From: Branchiostoma floridae
Taxonomy: Eukaryota; Chordata; Leptocardii; Amphioxiformes; Branchiostomatidae
Length of the DNA stretch: 64,000 nt
Direction: 5' to 3'
Assembly: GCF_000003815.2 (NCBI RefSeq)
Contig: NC_049997.1
Coordinates: forward strand, 10,744,847 to 10,808,846
Shown one piece after another: positions 1 to 11,510 of the stretch (the first letter of the stretch is position 1; every line of letters starts with the position of its first letter). The notes beneath the pieces were generated by a model, which was not told the DNA's origin, made no database searches, and worked only from the letters and a program-made list of their open reading frames with translations. The translations under genes and the position numbers were made by a program.

Positions 1-155
1 GCCCCTGTGAGACTTAATGCTCTAAGTAATAGACGAGAGGGTGGAGAAGGAATTGCACACCCCTCCTTCACCATAAAAAGTCATGTGCAGGTCAGGCAAA
101 CAGGCAAATGCCTGTCTGCCTCCCCATCTGTCAAATCGACAAGAGAATCCAAAGG
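1..155. repeat. Direct repeat, partner at 11,197-11,343
   Basis: The block from gcccctgtgaaacttagtgc-type sequence through agaatccaaa occurs here and again at 11,197 in the same orientation, with a few small indels. The window may cut the left copy. Confidence 0.85.
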
Positions 156-1181
156 GCTTGGTAGACGAAAGATTGAACTGTAGCATGGTTTAAGTTGTTT
201 TGTTCATACAACTGTTCATTTCCTTCTAGATACAGCAGAAGAGCTCATGTGGGCACAAACGCGCAAATAAGTCATATTGTTATGGTTTGAAGTCCACAGA
301 GCACTTGTATCACTTAATGTACATACATGTATATACTTATGCAACTTCTTGAAATCAGTACTGTAGTTAACCTTTCATCATGGCAATCATATGATTACTC
401 AATATTTAGGAGCAATGTTTCTTGCCACCGTTAACTTGGAATGCCTTTTCCCCCGATCGCTAAAATTACCGACCGTGATATCAAATGCATGAATTTACAG
501 TAGTATATGCAGTTTGTCAATCTCCAAGCAGATCCTACGGTGCCATAAGATAGTATCAAAGCTGGCCAAGGAGTATGGCCGGCCAAAGGGAGTCAAGCGG
601 CCACCGTGGGTTTGATACTATATTACGCCACTGTGGATACTTGGAGAGTACAGTTTTGTTACGTTACGTGTGGATGCTTGGAGATTACGTTACGTTACGT
701 GTGGATGCTTGGAGATTACAGTTTTGTTACGTTTATGAAGGTTTGACATCGCAGGTCGGATCGTCCTCAGGCCTTCGGGCGATCCTACCCTCGGTCGGGC
801 CGTGCCTCGGGCGATACGGAATACCCCGTGTTATATTCTATACGTACGTCTATCGATATGGTGGCCTCGAAGTTTAAAAATGACTTTCCAAATATAAAAT
901 GACCAGCTTCATGAACCGTGACGAATTTCCAGGGTCGTGTCCACAAAAAGTCGATAAAAGCATCGATGATAGCAGCCGGCTCTCAACAACCCATCGATCA
1001 TAAGCGCTGAAAGATGACATATGCAATGTTTAAACTGATGGTCTGATATTTTACCGGTACAATATTGTCAGTTGACGGTGGTGGAAGATACACAGATAAC
1101 CAGGCTGTCAGTCAGATACAGATATATGTAAAGAAATATTCAATGTACTTCTATCATGTCCTGACTCCATATCTGTCCACC
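156..1181. other. No gene seen; short local repeat at 622-740
   Basis: I see no supported coding region. At about 640-740 the phrase acgtgtggatgcttggagatta is repeated and gttacgttacgt runs occur. The 100-codon frame at 575-877 overlaps this repeat and has no recognisable domain. Confidence 0.5.
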
Positions 1182-1184
1182 TAA

Positions 1185-1430
1185 AGGCCCCCTCTCACTT
1201 GACGTGCAGCACGCTTGCGGCATTGCTGCGTTCGTTCACTGCGTCACTGTTTTGGTATTTTCTTCGATTTTTTATGATTCAGATATTGCGCAATACGTAA
1301 AAGTATAACATAAAAGACGACAAAATATACAACAAGTAAGAAAATTCGTTCTTTATCTCTGAAATTCGTTGAGCATCTTCCGAACGCAGCAATGCCGCAA
1401 GCGTGCCGCACGTCAAGTGAGAGGGGGCCT
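1185..1430. mobile_element. PIF/Harbinger-like MITE with TAA target duplication
   Basis: The 246-bp element has long terminal inverted repeats of about 50 bp: AGGCCCCCTCTCACTTGACG at the left and its complement at the right. TAA flanks both sides (1182-1184 and 1431-1433), the 3-bp duplication typical of PIF/Harbinger. The AT-rich centre with gcgtaatacgtaaaagt-like sequence is shared with copies near 3.9, 18.7 and 29.6 kb. Confidence 0.85.
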
Positions 1431-1433
1431 TAA

Positions 1434-2160
1434 GGCCAATATCTATACATGTATGCAAAAGAGAAGTCGTGCCACAACAATGTGAAATACACTGTGCCAC
1501 CCTATTCTGTATTAAGTAATGATACTAGATTAGTATACTGTTGTACATAGTTTGTAGTTCTTAGTAATATATGTTATATGCCATACGTTATACTTGATGC
1601 AATCATTGTGCAATAAACTTGATTTATACTTGTTAACTGCGGGATGTATCTGGAAAAATGAATTTTCTTGCCCGAAGGTAATTGCAAGACCTAACGGAGA
1701 AGAAAGCACTTATCCCGGCAGCTAAGTGCTCCAAACTATGAAGGAAATTGTATTAAAGAACCTACCGGCTAATTACAAGCTTTGGTTTGTGAATATATGC
1801 ACGTCATGTGAACTAATGCGGTGTTCACCTAAGAGGAAATCACTTAAGCTTATTCTTCCGGATATGTGTCCAAAACAAAAGGAAAATGCATAGAAACATG
1901 CCCAGAACGCTGATTACAAGTCAATCAAATGAATATTAGACATCCAGGTAATAAGATACGCCAACAAGCTCAAAGAAATGATGTTGGAAACGGTCAAACG
2001 TTTCAGACAACCATTCAGTGGCTTTTGTCAGCTACAATTTTTTTTAGATTAGCAAAATCATTTCCAGTTGCTTGAGCATTTTGGCCACAAAGAATTCGTT
2101 GTGTTTATATCATGGACAAATGTGGGCAAATTTTGATGCAGGGTCATATGACGTTTGTTT
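1434..2160. other. No gene; LINE-like 3' end and half of a fold-back repeat
   Basis: Near 1,550-1,630 the text gatgcaatcattgtgcaataaacttg resembles 10,570-10,640 and looks like a LINE 3' end. At 1,938-2,030 ggtaataagatacgcc and gaaacggtcaaacgtttc match one arm of the fold-back family at 35.2 and 60.2 kb. The stretch 1,710-1,910 is a diverged relative of 2,740-2,930. Confidence 0.5.
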
Positions 2161-2164
2161 CTAA

Positions 2165-2345
2165 GGTTATGATCATCAAGACAACATACAGATGACATCC
2201 TCTGGGAATCCAAAAACTGATGTATGCGAGCGTGCAAATAAGAAAAAAATGTACCTAAACAAAAGTTTCCTTTATCATGAAACCGATTTGGTCTTGAAGG
2301 CCGAATAAAAGAATGAACACACAGAATACAGTATACCAAACAATA
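2165..2345 (+). repeat. Dispersed single unit of the 30.7-31.9 kb array
   Basis: It shares gatgacatcc, aaaaactgatg, gcgagcgtgc, ataaaagaatg and gaacacacagaata in the same order as the 168-bp units near 31 kb, and the following tttttgttctttcacaca block also matches sequence at 31,960. Confidence 0.75.
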
Positions 2346-2389
2346 AATTCTTCATTTTTGTTCTTTCACACATTCTTTGACCTTGTAAT

Positions 2390-3100
2390 GCTCTATGACA
2401 TTAGTATACATTTACCGATGCTTATTTTGCAACCCACAGCATATATTTGCCTTTTTTATTGTTATCATTAGTAGTATTTTTGTTATGGTTAGTATCATTG
2501 TTTACATAAGTTTCATAACTATTGTTATTTATTCATTTCATTTGTTGTTTATTCATTTTATGTATGCGTGTATATGTTTCATGTAATGCGGGGCTCCACT
2601 GCCACTGAGTTGGACAACCCTGGGTAAAGATGACAGAAGTGAATAAATTACTTAAGTTATTTTGAAGCTTCTTTGCACGATTTAGAATATGGTTCAAAAA
2701 AGTTTTTTTTTTTGGGGGGGGGGGGGTCCAATCAACATGGCAAAAGCTGTTATTCGTGGGCAGTTGCTAAGATAATCATCGGGACCGACGCCGTCATACC
2801 AGCTTATGCAATGCACGTTTGTGAAACCACTGGGAAATTGCGGGGTTTAAGTAATAGGAAATCACTTACTCTGACGGACATGAGTTGAAAACCAAAGGCA
2901 AATACATATCAAACCCCTCACCCGTGTCAGTAATGTAAGTACCCATAAGCTATAGTAATGGCCATTCTCAATCGATCTAGAGGAAGGATATTGTACTTAT
3001 ATTCAAGTCAAGGAGGCTCTCATTTCAAAATGACGGCGACCTCGCTTCTACCGCGCAGCGACCGAGTGCTTTGACTTAAACTCCTCCAGGTTGCAGTGCA
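2390..3100. other. Probable LINE 3' end and unassigned sequence
   Basis: AT-rich sequence to 2,580 is followed by gcggggctccactgccactgag and aataaattac, which resembles a CR1/L2-type LINE 3' end. A G11 homopolymer sits near 2,715. No gene is supported. Confidence 0.35.
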
Positions 3101-3102
3101 AT

Positions 3103-3435
3103 CGCGTGGCGTAATCGGTAGCGTATTTGACTCAAGTCCTAGGGGTCCATGGTTCGAATCCTGTGCCGTTGGAAAAGGCACGTTCAAGACTTCCCACTCC
3201 ACACAGGTGAAATGAGTACCTAGCTTCGGTCAGGGCCGTCCCTCGGATAGGACGTTAAATGGAGGTCCCGTATTTGGGGAGAGCCACACCTTGAACACGT
3301 TAAAGAACCCACCACACCTTTCGAGTAGGGGCATGTCCTGGTGTGAGATGGAGCAAAATCCTTCTGTCTGGAGTTGGTGATTCACTTCAAATTTGCCTGA
3401 CGCAGGTCCATACCGTATCAGCCACACGGTGATGG
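3103..3435 (+). mobile_element. tRNA-derived SINE
   Basis: The head contains a box A-like TGGCGTAATCGGTAGCG and box B GGTTCGAATCC at tRNA spacing, followed by a body with agagccacaccttgaacacg and cacaggtgaaatgagtacc. The same body occurs reversed at 26,370-26,457. The split promoter implies RNA polymerase III transcription of the parent SINE. Confidence 0.8.
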
Positions 3436-3589
3436 TGACTTACATTCACTAGGACGGAAGAAAGACTAGAAGAAAGGATATCAGTACGATAGATGTCAAG
3501 TGGAATAACAGTAATCGCCTAAGAACACTAAGCGGTAGCCTAAATGGCCTGTATGAACTCCTAACGACATGTTAATGTCTGGAAAGTCA

Positions 3590-4065
3590 TGGCCCGTGTC
3601 GCGTTCATAGGCGACATTCGTACCTGGGTGACTGGCCACACTTCAGCTGTGAAATTGGGATCCTTCCAGGTTAGTTCCAGTCATTCCCTCCTGTGGAATA
3701 TTGTTCAGGACCTAGAGATCACATGGGTCGTGCTATTGTCGCACGATTTTGATGTCATAGGATTTTCAAGCAGGATGTGACGGAACCTACCACTGACATA
3801 GATTCAAAACAGCATATTGTGCGCCAAGACAGTTGAACTTTGCAGGAGACATACATTGTTGTCCACCATAATGCCCGAAGTTAGTGATCGTAAGACGCTA
3901 TTGATTAGAATACATTACATATTGCGTAATACGTATAAGTTTGACTTAGAAGACAACAAAATGTACACAAAACGTAATATTCGTTCTATATCTCAGAGTC
4001 TAAAACTCGTTGAGTAATCTTTCGAAACCCGCAGTGCCGCACCGGTGCCCCCAGTGCAGTGAGAT
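3590..4065. mobile_element. Two abutting Harbinger-like MITE remnants
   Basis: 3,700-3,895 matches the element at 49,420-49,565 (ccgacatggatccaaaacagc-like block and gttagtgatcgta). 3,900-4,062 matches the centre and right part of the family at 1,185 and 18,640 (tattgcgtaatacgta, gttgagtaatctttcga). Termini are eroded. Confidence 0.65.
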
Positions 4066-4439
4066 ATACCACCCCCAGACGTCCTGTCTGCTGGGCCAAT
4101 AAAACACTCCAATCTCTTCGATCCACCCTCCCAGGGGCACCACCGTTTATATACTGTATAAATCAGATATCGCTGAGTTCCATCCAGGAGGTCACAAGAT
4201 CTCCCTTCTGTGTTCTCAAACTGTCATTCTCTCCCCTGGGCTATACAGACGGCTAACCACAGCTATGAAGGCGTTTTGTTACGCACCAAAAAATCGCCAA
4301 CAAGGGAAACGTTTAACCCATAACGTTGCCGTGAAATCCTCAGCAAATCCAGAGGACACCAGTGGAAGTTGATAATAACAGCAATATATTTATGTTTGGT
4401 AACCACAGCAGAGCTATAAATGCGTTTTATTGCTTACTT

Positions 4440-4735
4440 ACTCATCCTTTTCAACCCATGTGGGACATAAGGCTGTGATAAGTTTCCTCCACTGTGTGGG
4501 ATATGTTCTGTGCTAGGGGCTGAGCAGCATCCCAGGGGATCCCAATGGCTGCTATATCTTTAGCCACAGTACGTCTCCATGTAGTTTTAGAACGACCCCG
4601 TTTCCTCTTCCTCTCAAGGGGCACGTGTAGAGCAACTTTGGGGATACGATTATTCCACATCCGTAGAACATGGCCCAGCCATTTTAGTCTTCTGATGGCA
4701 ATTGCAGAAGACAACTGTCTTCTCGTGTTAGTTTT
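4440..4735 (-). mobile_element. RTE-type LINE 3' end with reverse-transcriptase C-terminus
   Basis: The minus strand encodes AIRRLKWLGHVLRMWNNRIP followed by KRKRGRSKTTWRRTVAKDI, the standard C-terminal motif of RTE/BovB-like reverse transcriptases, then a stop and a short 3' region. The copy is 5'-truncated and has no catalytic motifs. Confidence 0.85.
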
Positions 4736-4957
4736 TCTATACGGTTCTTGTTACGTAGATTAAGTACCCTATTCTGTACCGTATACACATTCATCCACTT
4801 AATATTTGTATGTTGGAATCTAGATTATTATAGAGTATCTAGACCACATTCATTTAGATTATCTACATGTATTTAGACCACATTCATTCATTTCATGTAT
4901 CTAGTTTTCTTCACTTGTAATTATCCCCATGGGAATGAATTTGCAATAAAACATTAC
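4736..4957 (+). mobile_element. LINE 3' UTR fragment
   Basis: Ends with ccccatgggaatgaatttgcaataaaac. The same terminal phrase occurs in reverse at 5,390 and 30,010, so this is the 3' end of a recurrent LINE family. Confidence 0.6.
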
Positions 4958-5375
4958 AATCATTAGTGCAGTAGATGTTCCGCATTCTACGCAGGCAGCT
5001 ACTTTGAAATACGAGGCATTTTATTACGCACCACAAAATCACCAACAAGGGAAACGTTTAACCCATAATGTTGCCATGAAATCCTCAGCAAATCCAGAAG
5101 ACAGCACTGGCAGCAATATTTATGTCGGAACGCAGCAGCATGTAATGCAGCGTCACCGTCTACTGACTTCTTCATCTGCCGTTACCATGAAATATGCCTA
5201 GAAGCGGGAGGGTGCCAATCGCACGCCGACAGAACGAATCTGAAACGAGATTTTAATGGAGTTTTGATGCATGGTCAGTGGTGATATGAAGCGCCTTGTA
5301 TCTGCAAGTATCGAAATGTCAACACGTGCGCTGTGTTAAATGGCAATATCCACGCGTATGAGATGTTATCATATG

Positions 5376-5700
5376 ATATATGATAATCTTTATTGCATAT
5401 TCATGCCCGAGGGCTAAATGCACAAAAGGACCACATTTGGTCTTCTAGATGCAGAGGAAAAATTAAACTTATACAATGATTTTAAACTAGGCTAAATGGA
5501 AAAGGAACTGAGACACTATGTGTTACAATCTCTAATGGCTGCATCTAACATGTTCTTCTCTCTTTTTGAAACGCATGGAGACATATTTACATATTGCGTC
5601 AATAGCATGATCGTCCTTGCATGACATCAAAGTACTTAAACAAGTCTTGTTTTGACATTTTCTTACAGTTATTGTCTATTTGTAAAGTACTAAATAGGGA
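5376..5700 (-). mobile_element. LINE 3' end, minus orientation
   Basis: Starts with aatctttattgcatattcatgcccgagggc, the complement of the tail at 4,930, and continues with cacatttggtcttctagatg. No reverse-transcriptase motif is preserved. Confidence 0.6.
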
Positions 5701-5914
5701 TTGGCGTATTCATATAATGTACACTCATGTAAAAAATGTGTCTCGTTTTCGAGGGCATATTTCCCACCCCCTGTAGCTAAGGGGATTAAAAACCACGCCA
5801 ACTGTTGGACATGCGTTAAGGCACCCATCTGGGCATGCGCGGTCCATTGGGATCAAGGGACTGGGCGTGAGACTACAACAGAACACACTTAATTGTATTT
5901 ATTTATAAGGATAT

Positions 5915-6034
5915 ATGTTTGTAAATCTATTAAGATTTGCTTGTCATGCGTTCCATGTTTGTAAATCTATTAAGATTTGCTTGTCATGCGTTCCATGTTT
6001 GTAAATCTATTAAGATTTGCTTGTCATGCGTTCC
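5915..6034. repeat. 40-bp perfect tandem repeat, three copies
   Basis: gtaaatctattaagatttgc recurs at 5921, 5961 and 6001, exactly 40 bp apart with no visible mismatch in the shared unit. The frame at 5,937-6,131 is produced by the repeat. Confidence 0.95.
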
Positions 6035-7485
6035 AGGGGAGCTGTGCTGTTTGTTTGTTTGTTTGTTTGAACCTTTGTTTATTTATGAAAGCTCAAATCG
6101 GACTGCAGGCCGCTTTTCATTGAGGTTATGAGGGAAGAGGCAGGGGTCAGACAAAGTATAAAACGGAGATACACTTTACATCGTTTAAAGTCTTGATGAG
6201 TCTTATAAGTCTACGAGTCTGAATTGTCACAAACGTATAAATCAGAATGGCATTCCGTTCACGTCAACATTTGTATTGTACAGTTTGGGGTATTGAATCA
6301 AAAAGAAACAAGACACCACAGGCGTTCTAAAAAATCGTTATTTCTTTGTCTGAATACACTCCAGGCCCTTAATCTCAATTCATACCCTCCGAAGTGTGTA
6401 ATAACGATCCATTGCAGGTGATCTATAAAAGCCTGGTCTCCTCGGCTCTTAGCACTAACGTAACACCTAGCTCCAGTGCACTGTAAACCAGTCAGTATAT
6501 ACAAAAGATAAATGATGGTCATCGAAATGTTGGCTCTTAAGAAATTTCATGGTTGTGCATCAACAACTTTGTATTTAGTTATTGTTATTATTATTTACGT
6601 ATTTAGTGCTAATTTGTATTCTTCTCAAATGTTTCTACCACATGTAGCTGTGTACGCTAAGTCACCAAAGGAACCCATGCTCAGTGAAATGCAGCGGTAC
6701 CAATGGCAATGATCAAAGGTCTGTTTGCTCATTGAAATATCTAGAATCACAGTATATTCATCTATAGTGATTCAAAGTTGACGTCCTAATGTGCGATTCG
6801 GCTTATGACCGCGTAAGACAGAGCGACATCGTACATTTAATGAGAAACAAAAAGTAGCAAATTCTTCTTTTGACGTTAGCGGAGTGACTCTGGGAGCTAC
6901 CGAGGTCTTCCTCCATCTAGCATGTCAATAATGTCTAATAGGTGTAAGAACATATTCAGTTGGGTTGGGATTGTTTGCTCATTCCACGTAGATTTTTTAA
7001 CAACTTAATTCAGTATTTCAGTATCTCTGTCAGTCAGTCTATACAGACTATGGCACTTGACAGACTATTTCAGTATGATACATAATAAAACGTACATGTG
7101 CATCATTGGAGGACAATGGAAAAAGACATTTACTTGAGGTATAACAAAATGGTGAAAGAGAGAAGGGTAACACTCATTGATCATTGGTCTGTATTTGAAT
7201 TAACATTCCACGTAGATAGACTCTTTCTCCATCCCCTCGGGCGACCTCCTTCTCGAGTAATTTCGCAATAGACCATGTATTTGGTCTACTCTTTCTTGTA
7301 CGCAGTTTGTCAACTACTTCACCAGATAGATCCGGATAAACAATGACACATGGAGACAGGAAATGAATCTTCAAAAACACCATCCACGTTTTATGGAAGC
7401 CTAGTAGTAGTTGTCTTGAAGAGTTGAATGATGTTTAACGCGTTTCCAACGCCCACTCTCAACCGGAAAACAATCCAACCCTGCA
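6035..7485. other. No gene seen
   Basis: AT-rich sequence with a gttt microsatellite at 6,050. Frames here are short, lack coding bias and have no recognisable motif. Confidence 0.4.
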
Positions 7486-7493
7486 GTACCAAG

Positions 7494-7892
7494 TAGGGCC
7501 GGGTATCGGTACACCGTACCGGTACAAAACCTTTTTTTTTCATCGGACCGGTCCAGAAAATTCGGACCTGAAAAAATTAGGTGGACCGGATGTTGGACCG
7601 ATTAAAAAATTAACAGATTATTTTATCAGGCATTCACACGTTTTGGCGCTTGCAGGTGGAAGAAAATAACAAGGGTGAAATATAGTAGAGTTTATAGTAA
7701 TTTCTATCAGGTTTTACAGCCAATCGTACAGGTGCAGTAGATTTTAGAACACCAGTGTGAGTCTAATACTCCACCAAACAGATTTCTTTGCAGTGAAATG
7801 GACCATTGGTATGAGTCATACTGAATCAGGTCCAGGTTCAGGTCCGGACCTGAACCGGTCCTGGACCTGTTCAGTACCGGTACCCACCCCTA
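7494..7892. mobile_element. hAT-like MITE with 8-bp target duplication
   Basis: The 399-bp element begins TAGGGCCGGGTATCGGTAC and ends GTACCGGTACCCACCCCTA, with subterminal inverted blocks built on ggaccggtcc and cggacctga. GTACCAAG (7486-7493) and GTACCGAG (7893-7900) form an 8-bp duplication with one mismatch, as hAT elements make. Related copies lie at 41,700 and 61,037. Confidence 0.88.
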
Positions 7893-8189
7893 GTACCGAG
7901 TGATGTTTAACGTGTTTTTTATTCACTTCGACAGACAAGACAGACGTAGTGGTCTCGCACTCAAGTAATCTACTTATATTCACCAACACTATACATAAAT
8001 ATATACAAGAACATAAACATAACCAGACTAAGCAAAATACAAAATGAAGCAAGATGTAAACAATACTGATAACAAATGAAAATTGAATAATTTGGATGAC
8101 AAGATCCCATCCCCATCCCAATAACAATAGGTCAAGTTCTACAGACATCAAAAGATTGGTAGAATGAATAAATCAGGTTGTAAATCGTT

Positions 8190-9440
8190 TAGATGTTGCA
8201 ATTAACGTGTTTCCAACGCCCACTCTAAATCGGAAAAAAATTCAACCCTGCAGTACAGCTGAGGGAGATGGATCTCTCCGAGTCTCCCTGAAACGCTTCG
8301 CGAGGAGGCGAACAGATGGGTAATGGGCTGCCGTACCCCCTGTAGAGCTTCCCACCGAGTCCTCCTAGCCTCTCGGGAACAAGTCTGGTGTACGTATGAG
8401 CAGTCATGCTGCCATCCTTATCCACTTACATCGTTTGCGCTGAAGAATATGTATTGAACACTTTCAAGACAAGGGACTACACTTTTCCTTTACTTCAGAC
8501 GTAAAAAAGAAAAGTGGTCCCATGGCCTTCTTTTGAAGGGAAGGCCATATAGGCACAGTTTCCCATTGAGTCATATTCTCAGGGAACACGACTGAAGTGT
8601 TGAGGCGTCCTGGTATGGGTCTATTTAACAGCAATTAGAAAATGGAATGAAGCCAACTCCACATCCTCCTTGCAAACTATATGCTATTTCCCTTGTTTGT
8701 AACGAAACCAGACGTTAATATTGCTTTTTCAAACTAATAACTAATCATCAAAGGAGAGACCAGATATGAATAGTCATTGAACAATGGGAGAAGCGCATGC
8801 GACTCTCCTTTGCCACTTACATCATTTGCGCTGAAGAATGTGTATTGCACGCTTTCAAGACAAGGAACTACACTTTTCCTTTACTTCAGACGTAAAAAAA
8901 AAGAAGAGTAGCCCCATGGTCTTTCTTTTGAAGGGAAGGTCGTAGGGGTACAGCTTCCCACCGAGTCCTTCTTTCGGGAACACGCCTGAAAGGTAGAGGC
9001 GTCCTGGTATGGGTTCATTTGACAGCTACTAGCAATTGGAATGAAGCCAAATCCACATCTTCCTTGTGAACTATATGCTATTTCCCATGTTTGTAACGAA
9101 CAAGACGTTAAATATTGCTTTTTCAAACTAGTAACTAATCACCAAAGGCGAGACCTGAGGCGAGATATGAGTAGTCATTGAACAATGGGAGAAGCACATG
9201 CGAGGTCCCATTGCCTTTTTTCAAGGGAAGGCAGTAGCCGTAGGGGCATAGCTTCCAACCAACCAAGTCATTCTTTTAGGAACATGTCTGAAGGGTTGAG
9301 GCGTCCTGGTATGGGTCCATTTATCAGCAACTAGAAATTGGAATGAAGCCAACTCTACATTTACCTTGAACAAAGTAGCTCTAGGCAATACAATTCACAT
9401 TGCAAAAGTTGCTCAAGCAACTAGATAAGTTGGTAACAAT
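8190..9440. repeat. Tandem array, unit about 392 bp
   Basis: ttgcgctgaagaat recurs at about 8,434 and 8,826; the block ggcgtcctggtatggg occurs three times (about 8,605, 8,998, 9,300). The third unit is partial. A related fragment with gaatgaagccaactcta lies at 10,690. Frames inside are repeat-derived. Confidence 0.85.
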
Positions 9441-10189
9441 CCGTTGTGTCAGGCAGCATCCCTCATCAACGAATATAGGATCGAACTACGACTCGAATGG
9501 TACCCAGGCTAGGAATTTCCTCCCGAGATGTAGACCATAAGGAAGAATGATGAAGTGCTTCTTTGAAAGTGCCACATCGTCTTCTGGTAAGATTCTTGGC
9601 TTCGTTGTTCATTTTAAACCTTTCCAATCCATTACACGTTTCCCTTTATCTGGGAGATTCTTTTCAACCTTTATTTAGCCTTGATTTGTATTCCCTTCGA
9701 CCTGATCCGTTTTTCAAGGGTTCAAGGTTTGGAGGAGGTCAAGAGGTCAATCCATAACGCATAGTTTTATTTACAATAATACAAAAAAATGCTTTTCCAT
9801 AATCGTGTTCCCTTAGTCAGTCCATAGTTACTCATTTGTGTTTCGTAACATGTTCTTTAAAGTTACTACCGAGTTTGCCTCTATATAGATAACCACCGAT
9901 TTGCTCCAGTTGCATATTGGAAAATACTATTACATGAAGCGTTCACTAGTTGGTAGAGATAAGCTCCATGTCAATTAAGAACGTCCGAACTGGTACCGTA
10001 TCTCCTCCGTTAATAAGGGCGTTTCGAAGCCATTCGGTACGGAAGGTTTAGAGGAATCGGCCATTTTCCGTACGACGCCAGGAAACTATCTACTAATTTG
10101 ATAAAGTCTTCTTCGTTCCACAGCCTTACTTTAATTCTTCAGTGAACGTTTCGACGACCATCCTTCATCAGTACAAAAGGCGCCTACAT
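9441..10189. other. No gene seen
   Basis: No supported exon or transposon end. The 64-codon frame at 9,563 has no recognisable domain. Confidence 0.4.
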
Positions 10190-10640
10190 TTGTTTGTTTG
10201 TTTGTTTATTTAAATATTTGCACAACAAAATGATAATATATATAAATACAGAAAAGAATAGAACATAAAACAGGTGCAAGAGGAGGAGAAAACCTTAACA
10301 GTTTATGCCCTGTGCCCTCCTCCTCTATACTTAAACCAGATGTATGATCAATGAATTCATAAATAACAAAGGAAATAAGCTAGCACATATGTTATAATAA
10401 TACAAAAAGATGTATGATCAATGAAATCAGTAAATTACAAACAAAAGTTAAACATTTTGTAAAGAAATTTTAAGAAAGAATTGAAGGAAGGTTGTGTAAC
10501 GAAGAAGACTTTGTTCAATTGATCTACCAACCTGATGAAACTATTTACGGAAACTATCTACTAGTTGTTAGTTATACATTATTTGCCATGCATTGTCCCT
10601 GATGCAATCGTTGCGTAGTAAACTTGACTATAATAACATG
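10190..10640. mobile_element. LINE 3' end remnants
   Basis: A tttg microsatellite is followed by a reversed 3' UTR-like region with gtgcaagaggaggag and its complement-like ccctcctcctcta. At 10,570-10,640 a second tail (gatgcaatcgttgcgtagtaaacttg) resembles 1,590-1,625. Confidence 0.5.
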
Positions 10641-11196
10641 CGGCACTGCAAAGTATCAAGGGTAGTTAAGGCGCAGATATCTGAAAATTTAAAATGAAGC
10701 CAACTCTAGATATTCCTCCAGCAAAGTAACTAGTCATGACAGCCATGTAAATAATATAATTTACACTGCAAAACGTATTTAAGAAACTGATAGGTTTGGT
10801 AACGACCCCTCGAAAACTGCCAAAAGATAGCAGATACTGTCTAGAATGTCATACTAATACGAAGTGTATCACGTTGCTTGGGAAACGTCTGTACGTATTT
10901 TGTTTCGTATTAAATGACTGTCATTACAGGCTACTGAGTTAGAGGTATATCTAGAATGTAATCATGATATGCCTCGAAGCAAAATCGTTGTGTCAGCGCC
11001 AAACATGCAAATTCCATGTTTCTAACCAGAAAAAGAAATAATTGCTTTTTCATAATAATAACATATTAAATGTGATTCTGATGAAAAACCTGGGGGTAGG
11101 AGGAACCCCTTACATCCTTGGTCGGAAGTCCTCCTAGGAGACGGATACTCCGAACAACAAAGCTGCATCTGCTAGAGCCGCTTCACACGTTGCTTA

Positions 11197-11343
11197 CAGT
11201 TGCCCCTGTGAAACTTAGTGCTCCAATGGACGAGAGGGTGGAGAAGGAATTGCACACCCCTCCTTCACCTTAAAAAGTCATGTGCAGGTCAGGCAAATGC
11301 CTGTCTGCCTGCTCATCTGTCAAATCGACAGGAGAATCCAAAA
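11197..11343. repeat. Direct repeat, partner at 1-155
   Basis: Near-identical to the window start over about 145 bp, including gagggtggagaaggaattgc. Differences are a few substitutions and deletion of the caaacagg duplication. Confidence 0.85.
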
Positions 11344-11384
11344 ATGAAAAACCTACGAAACCAACATCTTTTTTTCAGTGACTG

Positions 11385-11510
11385 TTATAGTGGATGCTAT
11401 CTGAAACGTCTGACCATTTCCAAAATCATATCAAGTTTTTTGAGTAACCGCTTTTTTGACATATCTTTCCATCTGGATGTCTAACCTACATAGACGTAAG
11501 CTACCTATCA
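11385..11510. repeat. Half of the fold-back repeat family
   Basis: Carries gtggatgctatctgaaacgtctgaccatttccaaaatcatatc-type sequence matching the right arm of the palindrome at 35,230-35,400. Confidence 0.65.

Larger units (their letters stand above)
4262..5130. repeat. Tandem repeat of about 130 bp, split by LINE ends
   Basis: The block with ttacgcacca, acaagggaaacgtttaaccc and gaaatcctcagcaaatcc occurs at 4,266 and 5,011. A third start (gctataaatgcgttttattg) is cut at 4,435 by LINE sequence. The 65-codon frame at 5,004 is part of this repeat. Confidence 0.8.

Noticed and set aside
3103-3180. Possible functional tRNA gene
   Set aside because: Box A and B are present, but the cloverleaf arms do not close well and the sequence continues into a repeated SINE body.
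7816-8151. 111-codon minus frame rich in Leu and Cys
   Set aside because: It begins in AT-rich sequence and ends inside the hAT MITE end.
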